This document shows, piece after piece, positions 1 through 7,875 of a DNA stretch of 64,000 nt; within the stretch, counting starts at the first letter, position 1; every line of letters begins with the position of its first letter. Both the position numbers and the translations under genes were made by a program. The stretch covers positions 868,001-932,000 of the forward strand of contig NZ_CP139421.1 of the NCBI RefSeq assembly GCF_034119865.1. Reading direction: 5' to 3'. The DNA comes from Algoriphagus sp. NG3 (GTDB lineage: Bacteria; Bacteroidota; Bacteroidia; Cytophagales; Cyclobacteriaceae). The notes beneath the pieces were generated by a model that worked only from the letters and a program-made list of their open reading frames with translations, was not told where the DNA came from and did not search any database.

Positions 1-858
1 TCAAGGTATTTTAGCACAGCCACCTATATGGGAGAAGATAAGATACTAATACTTTCACATGTTGGAGCCTTTATTTATGATCTGGAATTTAATCTAATTG
101 ATGAACGTGAGTTGGATTTTGAATTGATCACTAGAAGAATTGTAGGTAGTCGAGCTGCTCTTACGCATAAGAATTTCTTTTATACATTTTCACTCGACAA
201 GTCTGAGTCACATGAGGTTAATCAATCAGATGATTTTAGTATTGCTTACCCGTTTATTACAATCAGAGATCTCAATTCCATGAAAACCCTTAGTTCAGCG
301 TTCATTCCTGCTGAAAGCCAAGTGGCTATCAATCCCGGACAATACAATAATTTAGATCCGATTGTAAAATTTTTTGAGGATGAGCTGTTTGTGCTTTTTC
401 CAAATTCCCCTGAAATGTATGTCTATGAGTTTCCTGAATTAAAGTTGAAAAGAAAATGGGATTTGAACCCTGGCAAAAGTTACAAACAGATTTCGCCAAC
501 TAGGGATGAAGCATCATTTGAAGGATTTTTAAATGCTTTGGCCAGTTCAGAATACACGAATTTTGTGATCTCAAATGATTATTTGTTAACGCAATTTGAA
601 GGCTTTGCGCCACAGGAGGACGTAGATAAGCTTCCAAAAGAGAATGTGGGTGGGCCAGAATTTATGGAATTGGCAGATAAATATAAGTCAATCTCCAATT
701 ACCAGATTTTCAAAGGCGAAGAAAACATATGGCAAGGCAATTGGGATGTGAAGCTTTGGTCAGTGCGTGATATTCTTTACTCTAACGCAAAGCCCGGAGA
801 AGATCCATATGCTGTGGAAAAGGATGTGCAGACCATCTACTTTTATGAGTTAAAATAG
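1..858 (+). CDS. DUF4221-like beta-propeller protein, 5' end missing
   Basis: The reading frame is open from the first base, so the first ATG (28) is probably internal and the true start lies outside the window. About 285 C-terminal residues are present. They alternate short hydrophobic strands with polar loops (ILILSHVGAFIYDLE, LFVLFPNSPEMYVYEFPEL, IYFYELK at the end), as expected for a propeller fold. This resembles the DUF4221 lipoproteins common in Cytophagales, whose function is unknown. No signal peptide can be judged because the N-terminus is missing. The family assignment is from memory of the pattern and is moderate at best. Confidence 0.5.
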   Translation, partial: SRYFSTATYMGEDKILILSHVGAFIYDLEFNLIDERELDFELITRRIVGSRAALTHKNFFYTFSLDKSESHEVNQSDDFSIAYPFITIRDLNSMKTLSSAFIPAESQVAINPGQYNNLDPIVKFFEDELFVLFPNSPEMYVYEFPELKLKRKWDLNPGKSYKQISPTRDEASFEGFLNALASSEYTNFVISNDYLLTQFEGFAPQEDVDKLPKENVGGPEFMELADKYKSISNYQIFKGEENIWQGNWDVKLWSVRDILYSNAKPGEDPYAVEKDVQTIYFYELK

Positions 859-913
859 CTTTAGCTTCAAACATTCTTTGCTTCTCATTGCTTTTAAGCT
901 AAAAGGAAAAGCA

Positions 914-1594
914 ATGAAAGGAAAGAACATAGTCATCATAGGAGGCAATTCTGGAATAGGTAAAGCTGTAGCAGCGTTGGCGGAAAATAGTGGTACAAAT
1001 TTATTTCTCTATTCCAGATCCGGAGAAGGAAATCAGCAAGTAGATGTCACGGATGAGGGGATGGAGTTCATGGATTTACCGGAGGTAATTGATGGATTGG
1101 TTTATTGTCCTGGATCTATTAACCTGAAACCCTTCCACAGAATTACAGTGGAGGACTTCCAATCAGAGATGGATATTAACTTTTTCGGAGCTGTAAGAAC
1201 TCTCCAAGCCTGCATGAAAAATCTGAAAAAATCCGGTAGTGCCTCCGTTGTCCTTTATAGCACGGTAGCGGTACAGACCGGAATGGGTTTTCATGCGGGA
1301 ATTGCTTCAGCTAAGGGAGCGATAGAAGGCTTGGTACGGTCACTGGCTGCAGAATGGGCTCCAAACCATATCAGGGTCAATGCCATTGCTCCCTCTTTGA
1401 CAGATACACTTCTGGCAAATCAACTCATTAGCACAGATGAGAAGCGTGTGGCATCAGAGAAAAGACATCCTTTGGGAAGAATAGGTAAACCCGAAGATAT
1501 TGCTGAGGCCACCTGTTTCCTCTTGGATGAAAAATCCTCCTGGGTCACAGGACAGATACTGCATGTGGATGGCGGAATGTCTTCCTTGAAATAA
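914..1594 (+). CDS. SDR-family oxidoreductase lacking the catalytic Tyr
   Basis: A 226-residue classical short-chain dehydrogenase fold. The Rossmann motif GGNSGIG lies at residues 10-16 and the C-terminal PEDIAEA...GQILHVDGGM is typical of the FabG-like group. I chose the ATG at 914 rather than the upstream in-frame codon at 878 because a purine-rich AAAAGGAAAA precedes it and the protein then begins just before the first beta strand. The Ser of the triad (VVLYS, about 116) and the Lys (ASAKGA, 134) are present, but the Tyr expected four residues before the Lys is Ile130 (GIASAK). It may be catalytically altered or non-enzymatic. Substrate cannot be predicted. Confidence 0.88.
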   Translation: MKGKNIVIIGGNSGIGKAVAALAENSGTNLFLYSRSGEGNQQVDVTDEGMEFMDLPEVIDGLVYCPGSINLKPFHRITVEDFQSEMDINFFGAVRTLQACMKNLKKSGSASVVLYSTVAVQTGMGFHAGIASAKGAIEGLVRSLAAEWAPNHIRVNAIAPSLTDTLLANQLISTDEKRVASEKRHPLGRIGKPEDIAEATCFLLDEKSSWVTGQILHVDGGMSSLK

Positions 1595-1657
1595 GAATAG
1601 TTACAAACCAATTCATATGGAGTTGACTTTATTGGAAGGTGTTGCTTAGTTTTATGT

Positions 1658-2656
1658 ATGAAGCATTCCCTATTAGTAGGATTCGGTTTTTTACTGTTGT
1701 CTGTCTCCTGTACAAAATCTGAATCTGAGTCCATATCCTTCAATACTGTAACGGGCACGATTCCCCTAGATTCTATGGGGATTACATTAGTTCACGAGCA
1801 TATGTTAGTGGATTTTATAGGTGCGGATTCAGTCTCTCCGGATCGGTATGATCAGGATAAGGTTATCGCAAAGGTTTTGCCTTATTTGATGGAGGTAAAG
1901 AAGTATGGCGTAAAAACGATTTTTGACTGCACACCTTCTTACTTGGCTAAAGATCCTGTTTTGCTGAAAAAACTTTCAGAGCTTTCAGGGGTTCAGCTGG
2001 TCACCAATACAGGGTTTTATGGAGCAGTGGGAGGGAAGTACCTGCCGGATTTTGTTTTTCAAGAAAGTGCAGAGGAAATGGCAGCGCGATGGATAGATGA
2101 GTATGAGCATGGAATAGCGGAAACAGGGATCAGGCCTGGATTTATAAAAATCTCAGTAAATGAAGAAAGTCCACTTCGGGAGATCGATGCCAGACTGGTG
2201 AAAGCAGCCGGGCTAATCCATGAAAAGACTGGGCTAACAATAGCATCTCATACCGGGACTTGGGCAACGGCAAAGCAGGAAGTAGCGATTTTGCAGAAAA
2301 TGGAAGTTGATCCCTTGGCCTTTGTTTGGGTTCATGCACAAGCGGAAGGGGATTTTCAGAATTACCTAGAAGCGGCTAAACTTGGGGTTTGGATCAGTTT
2401 GGATGGACTAGGCTGGAGCGTAGATGAATATGTGGATCGCTTGTTATTTGCTAAAGAGCAAGGGATTTTGGGAAACATCTTAATTTCTCATGATGCTGGC
2501 TGGTATGATCCTGCAAAATCAGATGGGGGGCAATTCGTACCTTTTACCAATATTTTTGAAAAGCTCATGCCTGTGTTGAATGAAAAAGGATTTGAGCAGT
2601 CGGATTGGGATTTGCTGCTGAAGGAGAGCCCCAAAAGAGCATTTGGAAATGATTAA
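1658..2656 (+). CDS. phosphotriesterase-family lipoprotein
   Basis: A 332-residue amidohydrolase-fold protein. The signal peptide ends in a lipobox (LLSVSC, Cys18), so it is probably anchored in the outer or inner membrane facing the periplasm. The metal centre of the phosphotriesterase family is readable: HEH at 46-48, a Lys that is usually carboxylated in GFIKI (164), His198 in SHTG, His226 in WVHAQAE and Asp279 in SHDAGW. Members of this family include organophosphate hydrolases, lactonases and many enzymes of unknown substrate; I would not choose among them. It starts about 60 bases after the SDR gene on the same strand and might share its transcript. Confidence 0.88.
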   Translation: MKHSLLVGFGFLLLSVSCTKSESESISFNTVTGTIPLDSMGITLVHEHMLVDFIGADSVSPDRYDQDKVIAKVLPYLMEVKKYGVKTIFDCTPSYLAKDPVLLKKLSELSGVQLVTNTGFYGAVGGKYLPDFVFQESAEEMAARWIDEYEHGIAETGIRPGFIKISVNEESPLREIDARLVKAAGLIHEKTGLTIASHTGTWATAKQEVAILQKMEVDPLAFVWVHAQAEGDFQNYLEAAKLGVWISLDGLGWSVDEYVDRLLFAKEQGILGNILISHDAGWYDPAKSDGGQFVPFTNIFEKLMPVLNEKGFEQSDWDLLLKESPKRAFGND

Positions 2657-2811
2657 TGATCAAGCTCAATTATCAATTTTCAAGGATAAGCCTAGATTAC
2701 TTTAATTTGAAACCCATCACCAGCCTTGTGAGTGTCTTACTCACGGAAAAATTTGATAGAGTACACCCAGATTAGTATCTAGGGCAAAGCACTGATCAAG
2801 TTTATGCAAAA

Positions 2812-3414
2812 CTATCGTAATCGGAACCCTATTCTATAGGAAGCCATCAAGTACCAAGGCCAATAGCCATCAAATGAAGACATGCTGACCACGGCTGAAT
2901 TTCTGCGGTTTTCGTTTTTACTTTTCCAATCGAATGCAACCTGCTGTGTATATCCTAATCTGGCAAAGCGCTCTAAAGTATAAAAGTACTCGTAGTAATT
3001 ACCTAAATCATCGTATCTCAGGTATGCACCATCTGTACTATTTTCACTCCCTATCTGGAAAGAAGGGCCAAAAGCCAATGAGATTTTGAAGTCATTTTTA
3101 GTTTTTAATACATCATACTTGAATGTGACATTGGTGAATAAGCCAGAGGAATTATCCTGTCCAAATTTCGGATCATCAAAGTTGTCAAAGGATTTGATCG
3201 ATTGATAGTAAGTCAACGAAGGGTTCAGCGAAGTTCTTTTCCCCACACCAAAACTGAGTTCGTTACTTACATTGATTCCATACAATCCAAGGTTTCCGTC
3301 AATGGCAGGGCCTATTCCCACATAAAAGGTCAGCTTGTTACTCTCCTGGGCTAAAGCGGATGATTGTATAAAGTAAGTGACAAGTGCAAAACATAGGAGT
3401 AGTGATTTTTTCAT
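2812..3414 (-). CDS. outer-membrane beta-barrel protein (paralogue of 5239-5841)
   Basis: About 200 residues. The start is placed at 3414 because the MKKSLLLCFALVTYF stretch there makes a clean signal peptide ending at SALAQES; an upstream in-frame start would put ten polar residues in front of it. The mature part alternates aromatic/hydrophobic strands with Gly-rich turns (FYVGIGPAIDGNLGLYG, GVGKRTSLNPSLTYYQS) and ends in IGFRLR, like small Bacteroidota barrels. It is clearly related to the protein at 5239-5841; the two flank an M28 peptidase gene. A TAGCTTTG element sits 25 bases upstream. Function unknown. Confidence 0.75.
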   Translation of the reverse strand: MKKSLLLCFALVTYFIQSSALAQESNKLTFYVGIGPAIDGNLGLYGINVSNELSFGVGKRTSLNPSLTYYQSIKSFDNFDDPKFGQDNSSGLFTNVTFKYDVLKTKNDFKISLAFGPSFQIGSENSTDGAYLRYDDLGNYYEYFYTLERFARLGYTQQVAFDWKSKNENRRNSAVVSMSSFDGYWPWYLMASYRIGFRLR

Positions 3415-3438
3415 AGAACATGGTTTAGAAAATAAAAC

Positions 3439-3446
3439 CAAAGCTA
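3439..3446 (-). promoter_or_regulatory. -7 promoter element TAGCTTTG
   Basis: On the minus strand the bases read TAGCTTTG, a match to the Bacteroidota TAnnTTTG element. A GTTG that could serve as the -33 box lies about 17 bases further upstream, within the palindrome at 3457-3472. It would drive the barrel gene starting at 3414. Prediction from sequence only. Confidence 0.5.
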
Positions 3447-3456
3447 CAAAAAAAAA

Positions 3457-3472
3457 CTTAGTTGCAACTAAG
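3457..3472. promoter_or_regulatory. 16-bp perfect palindrome, candidate operator
   Basis: CTTAGTTG followed directly by CAACTAAG, a perfect palindrome without a loop. It overlaps the expected -33 region of the promoter at 3439-3446 and lies just past the stop codon of the M28 peptidase gene. Its loop-free form fits a dimeric repressor site better than a terminator. Confidence 0.35.
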
Positions 3473-3474
3473 GA

Positions 3475-5184
3475 TTAAAGCCGAGGAACTTTAGCCTTGA
3501 TGGCTTCTTTCGCAAGTGTTATTCTCCTCAAGGTTTTTTCATCGTCTTCAGGTACCAAGTCTTTTATTGAGTCCATAGCCTTTGAATAATAGTCCGCCCA
3601 AGTGTCCAATATTTTCTGCTCCTCTTCCTTCGATCCCCCTTCTGTTATGGATTTTTTGCTGAGTTGACCTTCTGTAAGCAAACGTATTTGGGCGGTTGCC
3701 GTGATCAGACCCATCATATGATCTACAGTTTTTGCATCTGTATTTAATAAGGTATAAGCAGAAACCAAAGCTGCTGTACCGACATTCTGCATGGTTTTTT
3801 GGGAGACTTTATCCAGCCGGTCATTATCTGTATGGTAAAACTGATCAGTAAAGTGCCATAGCAAAAGTCCAGGAATATCAGCCTGAAGGAAAGGTGTATG
3901 ATCAGATCCTCCCTCAAAAGGATTGGTTTTCACTACCCAATCAGCATATGCTCCCTGAGCTTCAAAAACAGTGATTATAAAATCATTCAGATAGTGTGGT
4001 TTCATCTGCTCCACTGTCATGGGTGCACCACCCCATTCGCTGTGTTTATCTTCTCCGCGCGTCCAGATCGCACTTGGATCAGGCACCTTTTCGATTAGAA
4101 ACGTGCCTCCGGTGAGGTCAGTGTTTTCTCCCACCATATCCAGGGAAATCCCCCAGTTGATTTCGGCCTCTCTCTTGTCTTTTTCATTGATATATCTTCT
4201 TGCGGAGATGATCTCATTTCCCCAGAGAAAGGTCAGTGTGCGCTTCAGGTCTAGTTTTCCTTTTTGGATCAAATCAGTAGTGATGCTTGCCATTTCCAGC
4301 TGTGTGCCTACTCCAGTTGCATTGTCATTTGCTCCGGGTTCTTGGATGTGCGCAGAGAAGACCATGCTTTCCATTGGCATTTTCGAGCCTTTCACATTTG
4401 CCACTACTGTCAGTTCCTCTGATTCGTAAATTTCCGTTTCTACCTTCACCTGCACTTCCACTTTGCCTTTTTCAAGTGCAGCTTTCAGTTTTTCTTTGGC
4501 TTCGAAAGAAAGTGCAATCGCCCACGTAGGGTTTTTCTCATCGTATCTTAATCCACGAAATTGAATGGAAGTGGTGTTTTTCTCTGGCAGCAAATAGGTT
4601 GGCATATCGTAGGTCAATGCGCCCAAAGCCCCTTCCTCTGTAATTGCAGATTGTAAAGTTCTATAGTTAACTTTATCTGAAAATAGAATCTTCCCTTTCA
4701 AATCCGTAGAAGAAAGAGCCTCCTGGTTCTCAATATATATGACTTCCCCGGTTATTCCTTCAGCTGGAGTGGATGAGGAGTATTGATAAATCATATTTCG
4801 GTTAGTCTCAGAGGAAAGTAAATTTTCATCACTGCCGACTATTTTCAAGGAAGCTGAAACAGGTTCCCAAGTAGGTTGTCTCATTTCCCTGATTTCTATT
4901 CTATAAGTGAATCTATCTGAGTCTTTAGCCTTTTCCTCTAACACATATCCAGCTGTTTCCAGTTTCTCAGCAATGCGATATACTGTGTTATTAAACCCAG
5001 TATTTCCAGCAAGCCTCCAATATTGCTCCACGAAGGCGACAGTCTCATAGGCCAAATCCCCGTTGAACTCTGGTCTTACCAACTTGAAGTAAGGATCAGT
5101 AATTTTCTGAAGAGGAGCTTTTTGGGCAAAGGTATCAAGAGTAATAAACAGAAAAACTATGGATAGAATGTGGAAAGATTTCAT
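3475..5184 (-). CDS. secreted M28-family metallopeptidase
   Basis: A 569-residue protein; the start at 5184 gives MKSFHILSIVFLFITLDTFA, a standard signal peptide, while the longer frame adds twelve polar residues. A protease-associated (PA) type segment appears around residues 120-220, followed by the di-zinc peptidase domain: His and Asp in FSAHIQEPGANDNATG, Glu in WGNEI, Asp in SLDMVGEN and a late His in GGSDHTPF. M28 enzymes with this layout are periplasmic or secreted aminopeptidases/carboxypeptidases. Two paralogous small barrels flank it on the same strand, which suggests one transcription unit; whether they cooperate is unknown. Confidence 0.9.
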   Translation of the reverse strand: MKSFHILSIVFLFITLDTFAQKAPLQKITDPYFKLVRPEFNGDLAYETVAFVEQYWRLAGNTGFNNTVYRIAEKLETAGYVLEEKAKDSDRFTYRIEIREMRQPTWEPVSASLKIVGSDENLLSSETNRNMIYQYSSSTPAEGITGEVIYIENQEALSSTDLKGKILFSDKVNYRTLQSAITEEGALGALTYDMPTYLLPEKNTTSIQFRGLRYDEKNPTWAIALSFEAKEKLKAALEKGKVEVQVKVETEIYESEELTVVANVKGSKMPMESMVFSAHIQEPGANDNATGVGTQLEMASITTDLIQKGKLDLKRTLTFLWGNEIISARRYINEKDKREAEINWGISLDMVGENTDLTGGTFLIEKVPDPSAIWTRGEDKHSEWGGAPMTVEQMKPHYLNDFIITVFEAQGAYADWVVKTNPFEGGSDHTPFLQADIPGLLLWHFTDQFYHTDNDRLDKVSQKTMQNVGTAALVSAYTLLNTDAKTVDHMMGLITATAQIRLLTEGQLSKKSITEGGSKEEEQKILDTWADYYSKAMDSIKDLVPEDDEKTLRRITLAKEAIKAKVPRL

Positions 5185-5238
5185 GCGGCCGATGTGTGTT
5201 GATATACTTTTTGGGCACAAGATAGAGCTTTAGGTTTA

Positions 5239-5841
5239 TTACTTTCCGAGTTTGAATCTCATTTTATAGGTGGCATGAGCATACCAAGGAATGGCATTGT
5301 CAGCTCCAAATACTGAAAGACTGACAGCATTTTTACGGTTTGGATTTTTCGAGTTCCACTCTGCTTCTAGTTCTACGAACAATCCTATGCGAAGATATTT
5401 ATTAGACACATAAGCCTGATAAGGAGGGACACTTCCGTCTTGATAGTATCTAAAAAGAAAGGATTCTCCACCTAGTTGCAGGGAGGGACCCGCTGAAAAC
5501 GCCAGATTAAATCCAGAAGGGCGTTGTATGATATCGTATTTTAAAGATGGAGTGATAAATATTCCAGAGGATTGTTCCTTGTTCTGTTGACCAAATTCTA
5601 ATTTAGACTCTTGGTAACTACCCAGCGATTGGTAAAATGTAAGTCCTGCATTGAATGAGGTTCTCTTTCCAAGGCTTACATTAAGCTCATTAGTGAAATT
5701 GAGCCCATAAAGATGATTCATACCATCAATAGACGACCCCAGTCCTACAGTGTATTGGAGTTTGGGTTTTTCCTGTGCAAAGGTGGTAAGAGATAGAAGA
5801 GTGCAGAAGAACAAGAGTAGAAGTAGTCGTAGTGTTTTCAT
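5239..5841 (-). CDS. outer-membrane beta-barrel protein (paralogue of 2812-3414)
   Basis: 200 residues with signal peptide MKTLRLLLLLFFCTLLSLTTFAQ. The mature part repeats the pattern of the protein at 2812-3414: VGLGSSIDG versus VGIGPAIDG, ELNVSLGKRTSFNAGLTFYQS versus ELSFGVGKRTSLNPSLTYYQS, and a shared AGPSLQLG/FGPSFQIG strand. It ends in MRFKLGK. Such small barrels are frequent in Bacteroidota and mostly uncharacterised. The M28 peptidase gene begins about 55 bases after its stop on the same strand. Confidence 0.75.
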   Translation of the reverse strand: MKTLRLLLLLFFCTLLSLTTFAQEKPKLQYTVGLGSSIDGMNHLYGLNFTNELNVSLGKRTSFNAGLTFYQSLGSYQESKLEFGQQNKEQSSGIFITPSLKYDIIQRPSGFNLAFSAGPSLQLGGESFLFRYYQDGSVPPYQAYVSNKYLRIGLFVELEAEWNSKNPNRKNAVSLSVFGADNAIPWYAHATYKMRFKLGK

Positions 5842-6189
5842 GTTTTGGAGTTTTTAAAAGTTGATTTGACGAATTAATACTAATCTTTTCAATTACTAAA
5901 CTCTCTTTAGATTAATTAACTAAAAGACTGTTAAAATACTTTTAGTCAGTTATTTAGTGTGTTAATTGTATAGTGTGATTCTATTTTCAATCCATTACAC
6001 AGATCAAATTATTCCTGTCTTTTTTTATAAAATCATGAATAACTACCTAGGACTTGTAGCAACTTTTCAACCTTGCGACCTTGCAACTCCTTACCATATT
6101 CAAATTTTCCAATTCCTCCTCACCAAACATTATTCTGTAAATTTTTGAAGAACACTTCCTCAATTTAACTGACCTGCTTACCTTTGCGC
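5842..6189. other. intergenic region between divergent barrel gene and guaA
   Basis: A 348-base AT-rich gap between divergent genes. It holds an 8-bp inverted repeat (ACTAAAAG at 5919-5926 and CTTTTAGT at 5939-5946), a short tandem ACCTTGCG/ACCTTGCA repeat near 6070-6086 of a kind common in Bacteroidota spacers, and the guaA -7 element at its end. A 60-codon ORF (5966-6148) has no features of a real gene. Confidence 0.5.
6179..6186 (+). promoter_or_regulatory. -7 promoter element TACCTTTG of guaA
   Basis: TACCTTTG matches TAnnTTTG and ends only three bases before the guaA ATG (6190). If used, the transcript would be leaderless or nearly so. No convincing -33 TTTG at the usual distance was seen. 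Confidence 0.45.
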
Positions 6190-7719
6190 ATGGCAGAACA
6201 AATCCTCATCCTTGATTTCGGTTCTCAGTACACACAACTTATCGCCCGACGAGTTAGAGAGCTGAACGTTTATTGTGAAATTCACCCTTACAACAAAGTT
6301 CCAGAGATCACATCCGATATAAAAGGTGTGATTCTATCAGGTTCTCCTTGCTCAGTCCGTGACGAGGGATCTCCGGATTTGGATCTGGATGTTCTGAGAG
6401 GCAAACTCCCACTACTAGGCGTATGCTATGGTTCCCAACTTCTGGCTCAGAAATATGGGGGAGAAGTGCTTCCATCTGAGATAAGAGAATACGGCAGAGC
6501 TAATCTGAGCCATCTGGACAATCATTATGACCTGCTCAAGGAAATGAGCCATGGTTCTCAGGTATGGATGTCACATGGAGATACGATTAAGAATTTACCT
6601 GATAATTTTGAGGTGATCGCAAGTACCGATTCTGTACGAGTGGCTGCTTTCAAAATCCAGAATGAAGAAACATATGGTATCCAGTTTCATCCAGAGGTGA
6701 CCCACTCCACTGAAGGGAAAAACCTGCTTAGAAACTTTGTGGTAGGAATCTGTGGCTGTGCGCAGGATTGGACTTCTGACGTGTTTATAGACGCCACAGT
6801 GGCGGAGCTCAAGACAAAAATAGGCTCTGATAAGGTGGTTATGGGGCTTTCTGGAGGAGTTGATTCTTCGGTAGCTGCTACGTTGATCCACCGTGCGATT
6901 GGGGATCAGTTGATCTGCGTTTTTGTGGATAACGGATTGCTTCGCAAAAATGAATTCGAAGAAGTGCTGGATTCCTATAAGCACATGGGGCTAAACGTGA
7001 TCGGTGTAGATGCCAAGCAAAAATTCTATGATGCACTTGCCGGTATCACTGATCCTGAAGCAAAGAGAAAAGCGATTGGAAATGCCTTTATCGAGGTTTT
7101 CGATGAGGAATCAAATAAACTTGAAGGAGTAAAATGGCTGGGCCAAGGGACTATATATCCAGATGTAATTGAGTCGATTTCGGTAAAAGGCCCATCTGCT
7201 ACCATCAAATCCCATCACAATGTGGGCGGTTTGCCGGACTTTATGAAGCTTTCTGTAGTAGAACCTTTGAATACCTTGTTCAAAGATGAGGTACGGGAAG
7301 TGGGACGTGCACTGGAAATCGTAGAAACAATTATAGGCCGTCATCCTTTCCCTGGACCGGGGCTTGGAATCCGTATATTGGGAGATATCACTGCCGAGAA
7401 AGTGAAAACACTGCAGGAAGTGGATCATATTTTTATCAAAGGACTGAAAGACTCAGGTCTTTATGACGGCGTATGGCAGGCAGGTGCAATACTGCTGCCT
7501 ATACAATCAGTAGGTGTGATGGGTGATGAGCGGACTTATGAGAAGGTCGTTGCTTTACGTGCCGTGGGATCTGTAGATGGCATGACGGCAGACTGGATTC
7601 ATCTGCCGTATGAATTTCTAGGCAAAATCTCCAACGATATCATCAACAAGGTAAAAGGAGTAAACCGGGTGGTTTATGATATTTCTTCCAAGCCGCCAGC
7701 AACGATTGAGTGGGAATAA
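6190..7719 (+). CDS. guaA: GMP synthase (glutamine-hydrolysing)
   Basis: A 509-residue protein, normal family length. It converts XMP, glutamine and ATP to GMP in de novo purine synthesis in the cytosol. The N-terminal class I glutaminase has nucleophile Cys79 in GVCYGSQ and His167 in QFHPEVTH. The ATP pyrophosphatase domain has the P-loop SGGVDSS near 221-227, followed by the dimerisation domain with [13 protein letters not shown] and the end KPPATIEWE. Start is the ATG at 6190 ([11 protein letters not shown]); a TTG six bases earlier is inside the -7 element and unlikely. A hairpin at 7757-7782 probably ends the transcript, so it looks monocistronic. Confidence 0.98.
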   Translation: MAEQILILDFGSQYTQLIARRVRELNVYCEIHPYNKVPEITSDIKGVILSGSPCSVRDEGSPDLDLDVLRGKLPLLGVCYGSQLLAQKYGGEVLPSEIREYGRANLSHLDNHYDLLKEMSHGSQVWMSHGDTIKNLPDNFEVIASTDSVRVAAFKIQNEETYGIQFHPEVTHSTEGKNLLRNFVVGICGCAQDWTSDVFIDATVAELKTKIGSDKVVMGLSGGVDSSVAATLIHRAIGDQLICVFVDNGLLRKNEFEEVLDSYKHMGLNVIGVDAKQKFYDALAGITDPEAKRKAIGNAFIEVFDEESNKLEGVKWLGQGTIYPDVIESISVKGPSATIKSHHNVGGLPDFMKLSVVEPLNTLFKDEVREVGRALEIVETIIGRHPFPGPGLGIRILGDITAEKVKTLQEVDHIFIKGLKDSGLYDGVWQAGAILLPIQSVGVMGDERTYEKVVALRAVGSVDGMTADWIHLPYEFLGKISNDIINKVKGVNRVVYDISSKPPATIEWE

Positions 7720-7728
7720 GAAATTTGA

Positions 7729-7785
7729 AATCTCAAATGTAAAATTTGAGATTGTTAAACCCGGAGATAATTCTTCGGGTTTTTA
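7729..7785 (+). terminator. rho-independent terminator of guaA (two hairpins)
   Basis: Downstream of guaA there are two inverted repeats: AATCTCAAA (7729-7737) with TTTGAGATT (7745-7753), and AAACCCG (7757-7763) with CGGGTTT (7776-7782) running into a T tract. The second has the form of an intrinsic terminator. Confidence 0.6.
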
Positions 7786-7810
7786 CATTACAAGCCTTTT
7801 CGGCCTGAAC

Positions 7811-7840
7811 TTTGGGTTTGAAAATAATGGGTTAAATTTG
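7811..7840 (+). promoter_or_regulatory. promoter, TTTG-N18-TAAATTTG
   Basis: TTTG at 7811-7814 and TAAATTTG at 7833-7840 form the most complete Bacteroidota-type promoter seen in the window. It lies 35 bases before the ATG at 7876 and would drive the TPR/binding-fold gene and, 3 bases after that gene, hemL. Confidence 0.6.
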
Positions 7841-7875
7841 CAGACCCTGTTTGATGTTTGATTCACCTTCATAAA

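Noticed and set aside
5842..6189. Purine riboswitch upstream of guaA
   Set aside because: The -7 element lies three bases before the start codon, so no leader RNA would remain to fold.
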